Shown here piece after piece: positions 43,425-53,246 of a stretch of 64,000 nucleotides of DNA. Each line of letters opens with the position of its first letter. The stretch's first letter is position 1. Origin of the DNA: Arenibacter sp. 6A1 (lineage in GTDB: Bacteria; Bacteroidota; Bacteroidia; Flavobacteriales; Flavobacteriaceae). Where the stretch lies: contig NZ_JAAXCQ010000003.1 of the NCBI RefSeq assembly GCF_012272855.1, positions 186,001 through 250,000 on the forward strand, read 5' to 3'. The notes beneath the pieces are model-generated. The model was not told where the DNA came from and did no database searches. It saw only the letters and a program-made list of their open reading frames with translations. Made by a program: the position numbers and the translations under genes.

Positions 43425-44291
43425 ATGAATTTATTTGTAATCGGAATTGGGCTCATTGGGGGGTCTATGGCAAAAGACGTAAAACGTCTGCGTCCCAATA
43501 CCAAAATTTTTGGAATAGATGCCATTGAAGCGCATCTGGAAGAGGCCTTGTCTTTGTCCCTGATCGATGAGAAGTCGGATTATAGCGAGCTTCATAAGGC
43601 CGATATGGTAATGGTCAGTATTCCTGTAGACGTAATGGTACAGGAATTGCCCAAAATATTGGATGCGGTAAACGACGATGCCGTGGTCATCGATGCGGGG
43701 TCTACCAAAGCCTTAATTTGCAGTGTTTTGGAAGATCATCCTAAAAGAAGAAACTTTTTGGCCTGCCACCCGATCTCGGGAACAGAATTTTCTGGTCCTT
43801 CGGCAGCGATTGAAGGTTTGTATTATGGAAAAACAAATATTATTTGTGAGGTAGAAAAAACGGCCTTTAAACTACAGGAAAGAGCATTGGAGCTCTTTCA
43901 GGAATTAGGAATGCGCATCCGTTATATGAATCCTAAGGCACATGACAAGCATATTGCTTATGTTTCTCATTTATCACACATTAGTTCATTTATGTTAGGA
44001 AAGACGGTTATTGAAAAAGAGAAGAATGAACGTGATATTTTTGACATGGCGGGAAGTGGATTTGAAAGCACGGTGCGCTTGGCAAAAAGTTCCCCTGCCA
44101 TGTGGACGCCTATTTTTCGACAAAATAAGGAGAACGTGGTAGAAACCTTAGGGGAGTATATCCAAAACCTCCAAGCTTTCGAAAAAATGCTGATCGCAGA
44201 TGATTACGAAGGCATTTATAAAGAAATGACCAGTACCAATAAGATTAAAGAAATATTAAACGGAATACCACTTAACAAAAAAAGAGTATAG
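43425..44291 (+). CDS. tyrA: Prephenate dehydrogenase
   Basis: Oxidatively decarboxylates prephenate to 4-hydroxyphenylpyruvate for Tyr synthesis. The 288-residue protein has a Rossmann motif at the start (VIGIGLIGGSMAKDVK), VIDAGSTKALI near residue 88, FLACHPISGTEFSGPSAA near 110 and DMAGSGFESTVRLAKSSPAMW near 205, all standard TyrA features. It has no ACT domain. The 128-base gap to the aminotransferase gene holds a small hairpin (TGTCC/GGACA) but no clear promoter, so it is taken as part of the attenuated operon. Confidence 0.94.
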   Translation: MNLFVIGIGLIGGSMAKDVKRLRPNTKIFGIDAIEAHLEEALSLSLIDEKSDYSELHKADMVMVSIPVDVMVQELPKILDAVNDDAVVIDAGSTKALICSVLEDHPKRRNFLACHPISGTEFSGPSAAIEGLYYGKTNIICEVEKTAFKLQERALELFQELGMRIRYMNPKAHDKHIAYVSHLSHISSFMLGKTVIEKEKNERDIFDMAGSGFESTVRLAKSSPAMWTPIFRQNKENVVETLGEYIQNLQAFEKMLIADDYEGIYKEMTSTNKIKEILNGIPLNKKRV

Positions 44292-44293
44292 AA

Positions 44294-45376
44294 ATGGAAA
44301 ATTCAAAACAAATGAGAACATGGTTGGACGATATGAAATTGGACCATCCATTAGTAATTGCCGGACCATGTAGTGCGGAAACAGAGGAGCAAGTACTAAG
44401 GATTGCCCACGAGTTAAAAGATACAGACGTCAATTATTTCCGTGCTGGTATTTGGAAACCAAGAACGCGTCCAGGAATGTTTGAAGGAGTAGGATCTTTA
44501 GGTTTAAAGTGGTTACAAAAAGTAAAGGAAGAAACGGGTATGAAAACGGCTACGGAAGTTGCTAACAAAGCCCATGTAGAATTGGCTTTGGAGCACGATG
44601 TAGATCTGCTTTGGATTGGTGCACGTTCTACGGTTAGTCCGTTTATAATTCAAGAAATTGCCGATGCCTTAAAAGGGACCGATAAAATAGTTTTGGTGAA
44701 AAACCCGGTAAACCCGGATTTAGCCTTGTGGTTAGGAGCTGTGGAGCGTTTGCATACGGCCGATATCAAAAACCTAGGGGTTATTCATAGAGGATTCTCT
44801 ACTTATGAGAAAACAAAATACAGAAATATTCCAGAGTGGCAAATGGCTATTGAGTTACAGACAAAATTCCCTGATTTGCCAATCATTAACGACCCATCAC
44901 ATATTACTGGTAACAGAGATATGATCTTTGATGTATCGCAAACAGCATTGGATCTAAATTTCGACGGATTAATGATCGAAACGCATTTCGATCCTGATAA
45001 TGCATGGAGTGATGCTGCACAACAAGTAACTCCAGCGAAATTGGTGCAAATCATGAAAGATTTGAAAATCAGAAAAGAGACCAACGAAGAAATGGAATAC
45101 AATAGCAAGCTAACAAATCTAAGAGCACAGATTGATGTTATTGACAATCAATTAATCGATACTCTTGGGAAAAGAATGAAGATAGCTGATGGTATTGGAG
45201 CTCTTAAAAAACAAAAGAACGTTGCCGTATTACAAAGCAATAGATGGAACGCTATTTTAGGCAATATGATCTTGGAAGGAGAATCTAAAGGATTGAGCGA
45301 AGAATTCATTCTTAAAATGTTCAAAGCAATTCACCAAGAATCGATCAACCACCAAGAGAAAATTATCAACTCTTAA
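44294..45376 (+). CDS. Bifunctional DAHP synthase / chorismate mutase (type II)
   Basis: Catalyses the first step of the shikimate pathway and the branch to prephenate. In the 360-residue protein, residues 1-260 are a class I-beta DAHP synthase (VIAGPCSAETEEQVL near 20, GIWKPRTRPGMFEGVG near 53, IINDPSHITGNRDMI near 196). Residues 272-360 are an AroQ chorismate mutase (LRAQIDVIDNQLIDTLGKRMKI, HQESINHQEKIIN). Such fusions let prephenate feed back on the synthase. It starts two bases after tyrA and ends the operon at a strong terminator, so pathway entry is controlled together with the Phe and Tyr branches. Confidence 0.95.
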   Translation: MENSKQMRTWLDDMKLDHPLVIAGPCSAETEEQVLRIAHELKDTDVNYFRAGIWKPRTRPGMFEGVGSLGLKWLQKVKEETGMKTATEVANKAHVELALEHDVDLLWIGARSTVSPFIIQEIADALKGTDKIVLVKNPVNPDLALWLGAVERLHTADIKNLGVIHRGFSTYEKTKYRNIPEWQMAIELQTKFPDLPIINDPSHITGNRDMIFDVSQTALDLNFDGLMIETHFDPDNAWSDAAQQVTPAKLVQIMKDLKIRKETNEEMEYNSKLTNLRAQIDVIDNQLIDTLGKRMKIADGIGALKKQKNVAVLQSNRWNAILGNMILEGESKGLSEEFILKMFKAIHQESINHQEKIINS

Positions 45377-45411
45377 GTAGTTGACCAAAGTTTCTCTTGA
45401 TTCTTAAATAT

Positions 45412-45440
45412 AAAAACCCGCTTTTAGAGCGGGTTTTTTA
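45412..45440 (+). terminator. Terminator of the aromatic operon
   Basis: AAAACCCGC and GCGGGTTTT arms around TTTTAGA, followed by TTTTTT. Confidence 0.92.
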
Positions 45441-45599
45441 GTGTTAGAGCGTTGCAAAAAGTTAATTGTTTCCTTAATTAGATGTAGCGAATTAACTTTT
45501 TTTTCATCTTTACCTTAAATAATGAAAAACACTAAGCTCCGCACTGCCATGCGTCATTAAGGGCATGTCGATGTAGAGTGTATATTAAACAAAAACTAT

Positions 45600-46274
45600 A
45601 TGAAAAATATTGTAGCAATCGGGATACTGTTCTTGACTTTTAATGCTTTTTCTCAACGTGTTGTAGATAAGGCAGTAGGTGATTTTAATGAAATAAAAGT
45701 CTATGATCTAATCGAAGTAAAGCTGATTAAATCTGATGAAAACAGGGTGGTGGTCAAAGGTAATAAGGCCGATGATTTACAGGTTATCAATAAAAATGGC
45801 GTGCTTAAAATAAGGATGCAGTTAGATAAGAAATTTAGTGGAGAAGACACTTTTGTAGAAGTACACTTTACCGATCTCGATTTGATTGATGGGAATGAAG
45901 GTGCAAAAATTAACCTTGCAGAAACCCTGGAACAATCTAAAATAGAATTAAAAACTCAGGAAGGCGCCAAGATTACGGCAAAATTAGATGTCGAAAATGT
46001 TGTGGTACGTGCAGTTACGGGTGGAATCGTGGAAGTGACGGGAAAAACCAAATTTGAGGAGGTAGTACTCAATACCGGAGGTGTTTTCTTAGGGAAGGAT
46101 TTAAAAAGTGAAATGGCGAACATAAAAATTACCGCAGCCGGGGAGGCCAATATCAATACTTCTGAAAAAGTAGATATTAATATTAGAATCGGTGGAGATG
46201 TAAAAGTTTATGGGAATCCTAAAGAAATTAATCAAAATACCTTTGCAGGAGGTAGGGTGAAAATTATCAAGTAA
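45600..46274 (+). CDS. Secreted DUF2807 (head GIN domain) protein
   Basis: A 224-residue protein with a signal peptide (residues 1 to about 18, ending NAFSQ) and one DUF2807 domain (FNEIKVYDLIEVKLIKSDENRVVVKG followed by repeating beta units through KVYGNPKEINQ). There is no lipobox cysteine, so it is probably free in the periplasm or outside the cell, unlike the lipoprotein paralogue at 31974. Function is unknown. A single-gene unit between two terminators. Confidence 0.85.
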   Translation: MKNIVAIGILFLTFNAFSQRVVDKAVGDFNEIKVYDLIEVKLIKSDENRVVVKGNKADDLQVINKNGVLKIRMQLDKKFSGEDTFVEVHFTDLDLIDGNEGAKINLAETLEQSKIELKTQEGAKITAKLDVENVVVRAVTGGIVEVTGKTKFEEVVLNTGGVFLGKDLKSEMANIKITAAGEANINTSEKVDINIRIGGDVKVYGNPKEINQNTFAGGRVKIIK

Positions 46275-46293
46275 GCCCTGTTGTTGCAATGTT

Positions 46294-46332
46294 AAAAGCC
46301 CAATGGATTCCATTGGGCTTTTGGTTTTTTAG
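46294..46332 (+). terminator. Terminator after the DUF2807 gene
   Basis: AAAAGCCCAATGG and CCATTGGGCTTTT form a perfect 13-bp stem around ATT, followed by GGTTTTTT. The 260 bases after it up to rsgA hold no recognised gene. Confidence 0.92.
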
Positions 46333-46594
46333 GCCTCATCGTAATTTCGTTTCGACTACAATTTACAAAGTATGTACAATACCTTACTACTTTGAATTCG
46401 CCTTCTGTTAATAGTCCGCTCTTGAAGAAAATATTATTAGAGGCATTGGGACGGGGATTTTGCCTAAAAATGCCGGTGTGTTTTTAAGTGTTTTATAAGA
46501 GTGATTACCTTAAATAGCTTTAGGAAGCTGCCTTTTTAAAAGGTAGTATAAAACTAAAGTTGTTTCTTTGTATAAAATCTGTTAGTAATTTTTA

Positions 46595-47545
46595 ATGAAA
46601 GGAACCGTATATAAATCTACCGGGAGTTGGTATAGCGTAAAAGCCGAAGACGGAACATTTTACGAATGCCGAATAAAGGGTAAATTCCGTCTTAAAGGTA
46701 TTAAAAGTACAAATCCAGTTTCCGTAGGAGACCTGGTAACCTTTGATATAGAAGATCAGGGCGATGAGGTAAGGGGTGTTATCACGGATATAGAGGAACG
46801 GAAAAACTATATCATTAGGAAATCCGTAAACCTTTCTAAACAGACCCATATAATAGCAGCTAATTTAGATGAGGTGTTTTTGCTGGTGACACTTAATAAT
46901 CCGCCTACCTCTACTAGCTTTATAGACCGGTTTTTGGTGACTTCTGAAGCCTATGGGATTCCAGCTATTCTGTTGTTCAATAAAATAGATAGCTATAAGG
47001 ACGAAGAATTGGACGAAGTAAAGTATTTGGCAGCGATGTATCGAGAAATTGGGTATAAATGCCTAGGTATATCAGCGGTAAGTGGAAAGAATGTCGATAA
47101 GGTGAAGGAATTGATGAAGGGGAAAACAAGTATGTTTTCGGGGCATTCTGGTGTTGGGAAATCTACGTTGGTAAACGCTATAGAACCTAATTTAGATCTT
47201 AAAACCAAGCAAATTTCTGAGCAACATTTACAAGGAAAGCACACTACCACCTTTGCAGAAATGTTCGACTTAGAGTTTGGGGCGCAAATTATTGATACGC
47301 CAGGGATTAAAGGGTTCGGGATTGTAGATATGGAAAAGGAAGAGATTGGTGGGTATTTTCCGGAATTCTTTAAATTAAAAAACGAATGTAAGTTTAACAA
47401 CTGCTTGCATATCGATGAGCCACATTGTGCAGTAAAAAAAGCTTTAGACGAGAATGAGATAGCTTGGAGTAGGTATAGAAGCTATGTACAGATGGTTAAT
47501 GGGGAGCAAGAAAATTATAGAGTAGATATTTACGGAGAAAAGTAA
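46595..47545 (+). CDS. rsgA: Ribosome small-subunit-dependent GTPase A
   Basis: A GTPase that acts late in 30S subunit maturation. The 316-residue protein is circularly permuted as in the family: an N-terminal OB fold, then G4 (FNKIDSY near residue 129), then G1 GHSGVGKST at about 183-191 and G3 DTPG near 235. The C-terminal zinc knuckle is CKFNNCLHIDEPHC (C-x4-C-x-H-x5-C). The stop overlaps the dtd start (TAATG), and dtd overlaps the MazG-like gene in the same way. Confidence 0.95.
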   Translation: MKGTVYKSTGSWYSVKAEDGTFYECRIKGKFRLKGIKSTNPVSVGDLVTFDIEDQGDEVRGVITDIEERKNYIIRKSVNLSKQTHIIAANLDEVFLLVTLNNPPTSTSFIDRFLVTSEAYGIPAILLFNKIDSYKDEELDEVKYLAAMYREIGYKCLGISAVSGKNVDKVKELMKGKTSMFSGHSGVGKSTLVNAIEPNLDLKTKQISEQHLQGKHTTTFAEMFDLEFGAQIIDTPGIKGFGIVDMEKEEIGGYFPEFFKLKNECKFNNCLHIDEPHCAVKKALDENEIAWSRYRSYVQMVNGEQENYRVDIYGEK

Positions 47546-47997
47546 TGAGGGCAGTTATTCAAAGGGTAACCCAAGCTAGTGTTACCGTTAATGAAGAAAT
47601 TATTTCTGAAATCGGCTCCGGTCTTTTGGTGCTTTTAGGAATAGAAAGTGAAGACACAGAAGAAGATATTATTTGGTTGTCTAAAAAAGTTGCCAATCTA
47701 AGAGTTTTTAATGATGAGGAAGGGGTTATGAACCAATCCCTATTACAGGTCAATGGCGATGCTATTGTCGTAAGTCAGTTTACCCTTCATGCTGCAACCA
47801 AAAAAGGCAATAGGCCTAGTTATATCAAGGCAGCAAGGCCAGATATAGCTATTCCGGTATATGAGAAATTTGTAGAACGATTGGAGTTAGATCTAGACAA
47901 AAAAGTGGGTACAGGCGTTTTTGGGGCCGATATGAAGGTAGCCCTCCTAAACGACGGACCGGTAACCATACAGATAGATACTAAAAATAAGGAATAA
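47545..47997 (+). CDS. dtd: D-aminoacyl-tRNA deacylase
   Basis: Removes D-amino acids and glycine from mischarged tRNAs. The 150-residue protein has the two signature motifs SQFTLHA near residue 77 and NDGPVTIQID near 137 that build the active site across the dimer. It begins with MRAVIQRVTQASVTV, the usual start. It is coupled to rsgA and to the MazG-like gene by one-base stop/start overlaps, a small translation-quality unit. Confidence 0.96.
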   Translation: MRAVIQRVTQASVTVNEEIISEIGSGLLVLLGIESEDTEEDIIWLSKKVANLRVFNDEEGVMNQSLLQVNGDAIVVSQFTLHAATKKGNRPSYIKAARPDIAIPVYEKFVERLELDLDKKVGTGVFGADMKVALLNDGPVTIQIDTKNKE

Positions 47998-48323
47998 TGA
48001 ATATAGAAAATGCACAGCTCGCTGTAGATGAATGGATAAAAGAACATGGGGTTCGCTATTTTAATGAACTAACCAATATGGCACAGCTCACCGAAGAAGT
48101 GGGGGAAGTAGCCCGTATTATTGCCAGACGTTATGGTGAGCAAAGTGAAAAAGAATCTGATAAAAATAAGGACCTAGGTGAAGAACTTGCCGATGTGGTG
48201 TTTGTAGTATTGTGTTTGGCCAATCAAACAGGAGTTGACTTGCAGCGAGCCTTTGATAAAAAGTTGGATCTAAAGACACGTCGCGATCATGATAGGCATC
48301 ACAACAATAAAAAGCTGAAATAG
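47997..48323 (+). CDS. MazG-like nucleotide pyrophosphohydrolase
   Basis: A 108-residue single-domain MazG-type all-alpha NTP pyrophosphatase. The metal-binding acidic residues are in QLTEEVGEVARIIARRYGE near 28 and DLGEELADVVFVVLCLA near 61 (ExxE...ExxD). Such enzymes remove non-canonical nucleotides; the substrate here is unknown. It starts on the last base of the dtd stop. The next gene, aroA, has its own -7 element. Confidence 0.88.
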   Translation: MNIENAQLAVDEWIKEHGVRYFNELTNMAQLTEEVGEVARIIARRYGEQSEKESDKNKDLGEELADVVFVVLCLANQTGVDLQRAFDKKLDLKTRRDHDRHHNNKKLK

Positions 48324-48326
48324 TAG

Positions 48327-48334
48327 TATATTTG
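48327..48334 (+). promoter_or_regulatory. Possible -7 element upstream of aroA
   Basis: TATATTTG matches TAnnTTTG, but no -33 TTG is well placed. A TGCTC/GAGCA hairpin (48341-48353) follows in the leader. Confidence 0.4.
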
Positions 48335-48405
48335 TTGTTATGCTCTTTGAGCACAAGACCTAAATATAAATTGCCAATACTAAAGTTTTAAAATACATAA
48401 ATACA

Positions 48406-49632
48406 TTGAAACTACATTTATCTGCCCCTTCGAACACTCTTTTTACATCGAACATAAAAATAACAGGTTCTAAAAGTGAATCTAATAGATTATTGCTTTT
48501 ACAGGCATTGTTCCCAAGTATAACCATAAAAAACCTTTCTAATTCCGACGATGCCGAGGTAATGCAAAAAGGCTTGCAAATAAGCAACGGTGTTGTCGAT
48601 ATTCACCATGCAGGTACTGCCATGCGCTTTTTAACGGCCTATTTCGCTTCCCAACCAGGGAAGGAAGTGACCCTTACAGGATCGCAACGAATGACAGAAA
48701 GGCCTATTAAAGTTTTGGTAGAGGCCTTAAAGGCATTGGGCGCCGATATTACTTATGTTAAAAATGATGGATATCCGCCTATTAAAATAAAAGGTCAAAA
48801 ATTAGTGGAACACAAGGTGAGTTTGCCTGCTGATATCAGTAGCCAATATATTTCTGCCTTGTTATTGATAGCGCCTGGATTAGAAAACGGATTGGAATTG
48901 GAGTTGGTAGGTAAGATTACTTCAGTGCCCTATATAAAAATGACCCTAGGATTATTGTCTCAGATAGGAGTAGAAAGCTCCTTTGAAGGGAACACTATTA
49001 GGGTATTTCCAAAAGATGCCATAACTCCTAAAACTTTGGTAGTAGAATCGGACTGGAGTTCGGCTTCATACTTTTATAGTATCGCTGCACTGTCAGAGGT
49101 AGGTAGTGAAATAGAACTATCGGCTTACAAAAAGGATAGTTTGCAAGGAGATAGTGTTTTATCAGAAATTTATAAATCTTTTGGAGTAGAAAGCGAATTT
49201 AAGGAGAACCAAGTTGTTTTAAAAAAGGTCCGTAGTGAAATTTCAGAACCTATAGAGATCGATTTAAGCAATGCTCCGGATATAGCGCAGACTATAGCAG
49301 TTACTTGTTTTGGTTTGGGCGTTGGTTGCCATCTTACAGGATTGCATACCCTTAAAATTAAGGAAACAGATAGGCTAGAAGCCTTAAAAACAGAACTGAC
49401 AAAACTTGGGGCAACGATAAGCGTTACAGATAAATGCCTAAGCTTGTCGGCTTCGGAAACTATCAACAGCGAAATTGCTATAGATACCTATAACGACCAT
49501 AGAATGGCCATGGCTTTTGCTCCCCTTGCATTAAAAACAAGCTTGTTTGTCAACGATGCGGAAGTGGTATCCAAGTCCTATCCCGACTTTTGGAATGATA
49601 TGGAAGCGCTAAAAATTAAAGTAGGAAAGTAG
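48406..49632 (+). CDS. aroA: 3-phosphoshikimate 1-carboxyvinyltransferase (EPSP synthase)
   Basis: Joins PEP to shikimate-3-phosphate. The 408-residue protein carries GSKSESNRLLLLQALFP near residue 21, AGTAMRFLTAYFA near 67, RMTERPIKVL near 92, DWSSASYFYS near 211, KETDRLEAL near 317 and NDHRMAMAFAPLAL near 363. The start is a TTG (48406) just before KLHLSAPSNT; no ATG fits. It lacks the first few strand residues of longer homologues, as is usual in this family branch. It is separate from the aromatic operon. Confidence 0.95.
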   Translation: MKLHLSAPSNTLFTSNIKITGSKSESNRLLLLQALFPSITIKNLSNSDDAEVMQKGLQISNGVVDIHHAGTAMRFLTAYFASQPGKEVTLTGSQRMTERPIKVLVEALKALGADITYVKNDGYPPIKIKGQKLVEHKVSLPADISSQYISALLLIAPGLENGLELELVGKITSVPYIKMTLGLLSQIGVESSFEGNTIRVFPKDAITPKTLVVESDWSSASYFYSIAALSEVGSEIELSAYKKDSLQGDSVLSEIYKSFGVESEFKENQVVLKKVRSEISEPIEIDLSNAPDIAQTIAVTCFGLGVGCHLTGLHTLKIKETDRLEALKTELTKLGATISVTDKCLSLSASETINSEIAIDTYNDHRMAMAFAPLALKTSLFVNDAEVVSKSYPDFWNDMEALKIKVGK

Positions 49633-49659
49633 GCCAATTTTATTTAAATCGGTATTTAC

Positions 49660-49691
49660 TTGACAACGCTACCATTAGCATCGTATATTTG
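49660..49691 (+). promoter_or_regulatory. Bacteroidota-type promoter of queA
   Basis: TTG at 49660-49662 and TATATTTG at 49684-49691 are separated by 21 bases, within the range for this promoter type. Start codon 41 bases further on. Confidence 0.7.
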
Positions 49692-49732
49692 CATTCTCTA
49701 AAAACATTAATTAAAAATAAGGTATTTAATAA

Positions 49733-50782
49733 ATGAAATTATCACACTTCAATTTTGAACTTCCAGACGGCTTATTAGCAGAATACCCTTCAGAAAACAG
49801 GGACGAATCCAAATTAATGGTCGTTCATAGGGAAACAGGGAAAATAGAACATAAGATGTTTAAAGATCTTATTAACTATTTTGATGAGGGAGATGTGATG
49901 GTACTTAATAATACCAAAGTTTTTCCTGCCAGATTATATGGAAACAAGGAAAAGACCGGCGCTAGAATCGAGGTTTTTTTATTGAGAGAATTAAATGAAG
50001 AACAACGTCTTTGGGATGTATTGGTAGATCCGGCACGTAAGATTCGAATAGGAAACAAATTGTATTTTGGAGATGATGATACCTTGGTTGCCGAGGTAAT
50101 AGACAATACCACCTCTAGGGGTAGAACTTTACGTTTCTTATACGATGGGTCTTATACCGATTTTAGAAGGAAATTGAAAGAGTTAGGAGAAACTCCTTTG
50201 CCGAAATATATTAAAAGAGATGTTGAGCCAGAAGATGAAAAACGTTATCAGACTATTTATGCCAAGCATGAAGGAGCGGTAGCAGCACCAACGGCCGGTT
50301 TGCATTTTTCTAAACATTTATTAAAAAGGCTAGAAATTAAAGGTGTAGATTTCGCAGAGGTAACCCTACACGTAGGATTGGGAACTTTTAATCCGGTAGA
50401 GGTAGAGGATCTATCCAAGCATAAGATGGACAGTGAAGAACTGATCATAGAGGAAAAGGCTACGGAAATCGTAAACAACGCAAAACTTAAGAAACGTAGG
50501 GTTTGTGCTGTAGGTACTACCGCTATGCGAGCTTTGGAAAGTGCTGTTTCATCGAAACAAACATTAAATACTTTCGAAGGATGGACCAATAAATTTGTGT
50601 TCCCTCCGTACGATTTTAGCATCGCCAATGCGATGATAACCAACTTTCATTTACCAAAATCGACCCTTTTAATGATGGTTTCGGCCTTTATGGGACACGA
50701 TTTAATGAAGAAGGCGTACAAAGAAGCAATCTTGGAAGAATATAAGTTTTATTCTTACGGAGATGCTATGTTAATCATATAA
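49733..50782 (+). CDS. queA: S-adenosylmethionine:tRNA ribosyltransferase-isomerase
   Basis: Adds the epoxycyclopentane ring to preQ1 at tRNA position 34 in queuosine synthesis, using the ribosyl part of SAM. The 349-residue protein has the family start [29 protein letters not shown] near 58, [13 protein letters not shown] near 182, [12 protein letters not shown] near 208 and [17 protein letters not shown] near 303. No other queuosine genes are in the window. It ends at a terminator whose 3' arm lies just before the rlmN start. Confidence 0.96.
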   Translation: MKLSHFNFELPDGLLAEYPSENRDESKLMVVHRETGKIEHKMFKDLINYFDEGDVMVLNNTKVFPARLYGNKEKTGARIEVFLLRELNEEQRLWDVLVDPARKIRIGNKLYFGDDDTLVAEVIDNTTSRGRTLRFLYDGSYTDFRRKLKELGETPLPKYIKRDVEPEDEKRYQTIYAKHEGAVAAPTAGLHFSKHLLKRLEIKGVDFAEVTLHVGLGTFNPVEVEDLSKHKMDSEELIIEEKATEIVNNAKLKKRRVCAVGTTAMRALESAVSSKQTLNTFEGWTNKFVFPPYDFSIANAMITNFHLPKSTLLMMVSAFMGHDLMKKAYKEAILEEYKFYSYGDAMLII

Positions 50783-50800
50783 GCTTATAAATTTCAGATC

Positions 50801-50848
50801 AAATCCCGTCAGTCTATAAGTTAAATCAGGATTGACGGGATTTTTTTA
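50801..50848 (+). terminator. Terminator after queA
   Basis: AAATCCCGTCA pairs with TGACGGGATTT around a 21-base loop and runs into seven T. Confidence 0.92.
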
Positions 50849-50870
50849 TAGAAACAATTATCTTTATAAA

Positions 50871-51917
50871 GTGGAAATCGCAAAAAAGAAAAGAGATATT
50901 AGGGCATTTACCAAAGAACAACTTAGGACGTTCTTTGAGACCAACGGGGATCAACCTTTTAGAGGGAATCAAGTCTATGAATGGTTGTGGCAAAAGTCTG
51001 CCCATACCTTTGAAGACATGACCAATCTTTCTAAAAAAACCAGGGAAATGCTCCATGATAACTTTGTGATCAACCACATTAAAGTCGATCAAATGCAGCG
51101 CAGTTCGGACGGTACCATCAAAAATGCGGTCCGCTTGCACGATGATCTTATCGTAGAGTCTGTTTTAATTCCTACTAAAACCAGAACTACTGCTTGTGTC
51201 TCTAGTCAGGTTGGTTGTAGTTTGGATTGTAAGTTTTGTGCAACATCACGGCTTAAACGAATGCGGAATTTAAATCCAGATGAAATTTATGACCAAGTAG
51301 TTGCTATAGACAACGAAAGTAGGTTGTATTTTGATAGGCCGTTGAGCAATATCGTTTTTATGGGGATGGGAGAGCCTCTGATGAATTATAACAATGTCTT
51401 AAAAGCTATTGATAAGATTACCTCTCCAGAGGGCTTGGGCATGTCTCCAAAACGAATTACCGTTTCTACCTCGGGGGTGCCTAAGATGATTCGTAAAATG
51501 GCCGATGAAGAAGTTAAATTTAAGCTCGCAGTATCCCTACATTCGGCTATCGATGAAATAAGGACTTCCATAATGCCTTTTAATGCCACTTTTACATTAA
51601 AAGATTTAAGGGAGGCACTAGAGTATTGGTATCAAAAAACAAAAAGTAGGATTACTTACGAATATGTGGTTTGGGATGGTATCAACGATTCTCAAAAAGA
51701 TGTGGATGCCTTGGTAGAGTTTTGTCGCTTTGCACCTTCCAAAGTAAATTTGATCGAATACAACCCTATTGACGATGGCGAATTTCAACAAGCCAGCAAT
51801 AAGGCTATAGAAAGATATGTGGCTACATTGGAAAGAAACGGCATAACGGTTACCGTAAGGCGTTCTAGGGGTAAGGATATTGATGCCGCTTGTGGTCAAT
51901 TGGCTAATAAGTCTTAA
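50871..51917 (+). CDS. rlmN: 23S rRNA (A2503-C2)/tRNA (A37-C2) methyltransferase RlmN
   Basis: A radical-SAM enzyme that methylates adenine C2. The 348-residue protein has the cluster motif CSLDCKFC (CxxxCxxC) near residue 116, GMGEPLMNYNNV near 168, and a C-terminal IDAACGQL with the cysteine that forms the protein-RNA intermediate. The frame is open back to a TTG at 50832, but that start lies inside the queA terminator hairpin. The GTG at 50871 before EIAKKKRDIRA is therefore preferred. TATCTTTA about ten bases before it may be the -7 element, which would make the message almost leaderless. Confidence 0.93.
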   Translation: MEIAKKKRDIRAFTKEQLRTFFETNGDQPFRGNQVYEWLWQKSAHTFEDMTNLSKKTREMLHDNFVINHIKVDQMQRSSDGTIKNAVRLHDDLIVESVLIPTKTRTTACVSSQVGCSLDCKFCATSRLKRMRNLNPDEIYDQVVAIDNESRLYFDRPLSNIVFMGMGEPLMNYNNVLKAIDKITSPEGLGMSPKRITVSTSGVPKMIRKMADEEVKFKLAVSLHSAIDEIRTSIMPFNATFTLKDLREALEYWYQKTKSRITYEYVVWDGINDSQKDVDALVEFCRFAPSKVNLIEYNPIDDGEFQQASNKAIERYVATLERNGITVTVRRSRGKDIDAACGQLANKS

Positions 51918-52014
51918 TAGAGGGATTTTAATGATCTTATGGCTGATATTAGTATTTTATTTTTCCTAATTTTGAACTTCCGAAAAGGCAACCTCTAATA
52001 CCTGTATTATTAGC

Positions 52015-52992
52015 TTGAAAATAGTATCACAAATAAAGGAACCGGTAAATCATGAAATGGAACTATTTGAAAAAAAGTTCTATGAATCCATGTCTTCAAA
52101 GGTGGCCTTGCTCAATAGAATCACCTATTATATTGTCAATAGAAAAGGGAAGCAAATGCGTCCTATGTTCGTTTTTTTGGCCGCCAAACTTCTAAATAAC
52201 GGCGAGGTCAACGAAAGAACTTATAGGGGGGCTTCCGTGATAGAGTTAATCCATACCGCTACATTGGTCCATGATGATGTGGTAGACGATAGCAATAAAC
52301 GTCGCGGGTTTTTCTCGGTAAATGCGCTGTGGAAAAATAAGATCGCTGTTCTGGTAGGCGATTACTTATTGTCTAAAGGGCTGTTGTTGTCCATAGATAA
52401 TGAGGATTTTGATTTGTTGAAAATAATTTCTGTCGCCGTTCGCGAAATGAGTGAGGGAGAATTGTTGCAAATTGAAAAAGCAAGACGATTAGATATCACC
52501 GAGGATGTGTATTACGATATCATCCGTCAAAAAACTGCTACCCTTATCGCGGCCTGTTGTAGTTTGGGGGCTTGCTCGGTAAAACCGGGATCTACAGACG
52601 TAGAGACCTTTCGGAAATTTGGCGAGCTCATAGGAATGGCTTTTCAGATAAAAGACGATTTGTTCGACTATGGGGAAGAGCAAATAGGAAAACCGACCGG
52701 GATAGATATCAAGGAACAGAAAATGACCTTGCCTTTAATACATGTTCTGAACAATTGTACTAAAAGTGAGAAAAAATGGTTGATTAATTCTATTAAAAAC
52801 CACAACAAGGATAAAAAACGGGTGAAGGAAGTCATCGGTTTTGTAAAAGAAAATGGCGGTTTGGAGTATGCGGTAAAAAAGATGCTTGCGTATAAGCAAG
52901 AGGCTTTAAACTTATTGGCGGCCTACCCTGATTCCGATTATAAAAATTCACTAGAGCTTATGGTGAATTATGTTGTAGATAGGAAAAAATAG
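52015..52992 (+). CDS. Polyprenyl diphosphate synthase (trans-isoprenyl family)
   Basis: Elongates isoprenyl diphosphates, probably to the menaquinone side chain. The 325-residue protein has the first aspartate-rich motif in LVHDDVVDDSNKRRG (about 85-99), the second in FQIKDDLFDYGEEQIGK (about 211-227), and RKGKQMRPMFVFLAA near 43. The start is a TTG (52015) before KIVSQIKEPVNHEMELFEKK, which resembles the N-terminus of relatives. The chain length of the product cannot be told from motifs alone. It is followed by about 640 bases with no convincing gene. Confidence 0.9.
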   Translation: MKIVSQIKEPVNHEMELFEKKFYESMSSKVALLNRITYYIVNRKGKQMRPMFVFLAAKLLNNGEVNERTYRGASVIELIHTATLVHDDVVDDSNKRRGFFSVNALWKNKIAVLVGDYLLSKGLLLSIDNEDFDLLKIISVAVREMSEGELLQIEKARRLDITEDVYYDIIRQKTATLIAACCSLGACSVKPGSTDVETFRKFGELIGMAFQIKDDLFDYGEEQIGKPTGIDIKEQKMTLPLIHVLNNCTKSEKKWLINSIKNHNKDKKRVKEVIGFVKENGGLEYAVKKMLAYKQEALNLLAAYPDSDYKNSLELMVNYVVDRKK

Positions 52993-53246
52993 AATCCTTT
53001 ACATTTAAAAATCTATACGAACGACAATTTAATCACCTCTGTTTTACTACTTGGCACTTTATTAGGGAATGCCAAAGGGGGTAAGTAGGGCAGCTTAACG
53101 GCTAGAATTTAATTTTTCTTCATTTTGCTAAAGCTCTGTTTGTCTTTCAGAATTTCACGGCTTAAGATGAAAGTAAAAGGCTCCAGATAAAAGCGTGTAG
53201 AAGCCTAATCAATATCTAAATTCATTCATCTTTATTAAAATAATTT
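52993..53246. other. Non-coding spacer after the polyprenyl synthase gene
   Basis: No terminator, promoter or gene-like frame was recognised before the repeat element. Confidence 0.45.

Noticed and set aside
50832-50870. TTG start for rlmN at 50832
   Set aside because: It lies in the 3' arm of the queA terminator; the GTG at 50871 fits the family N-terminus.
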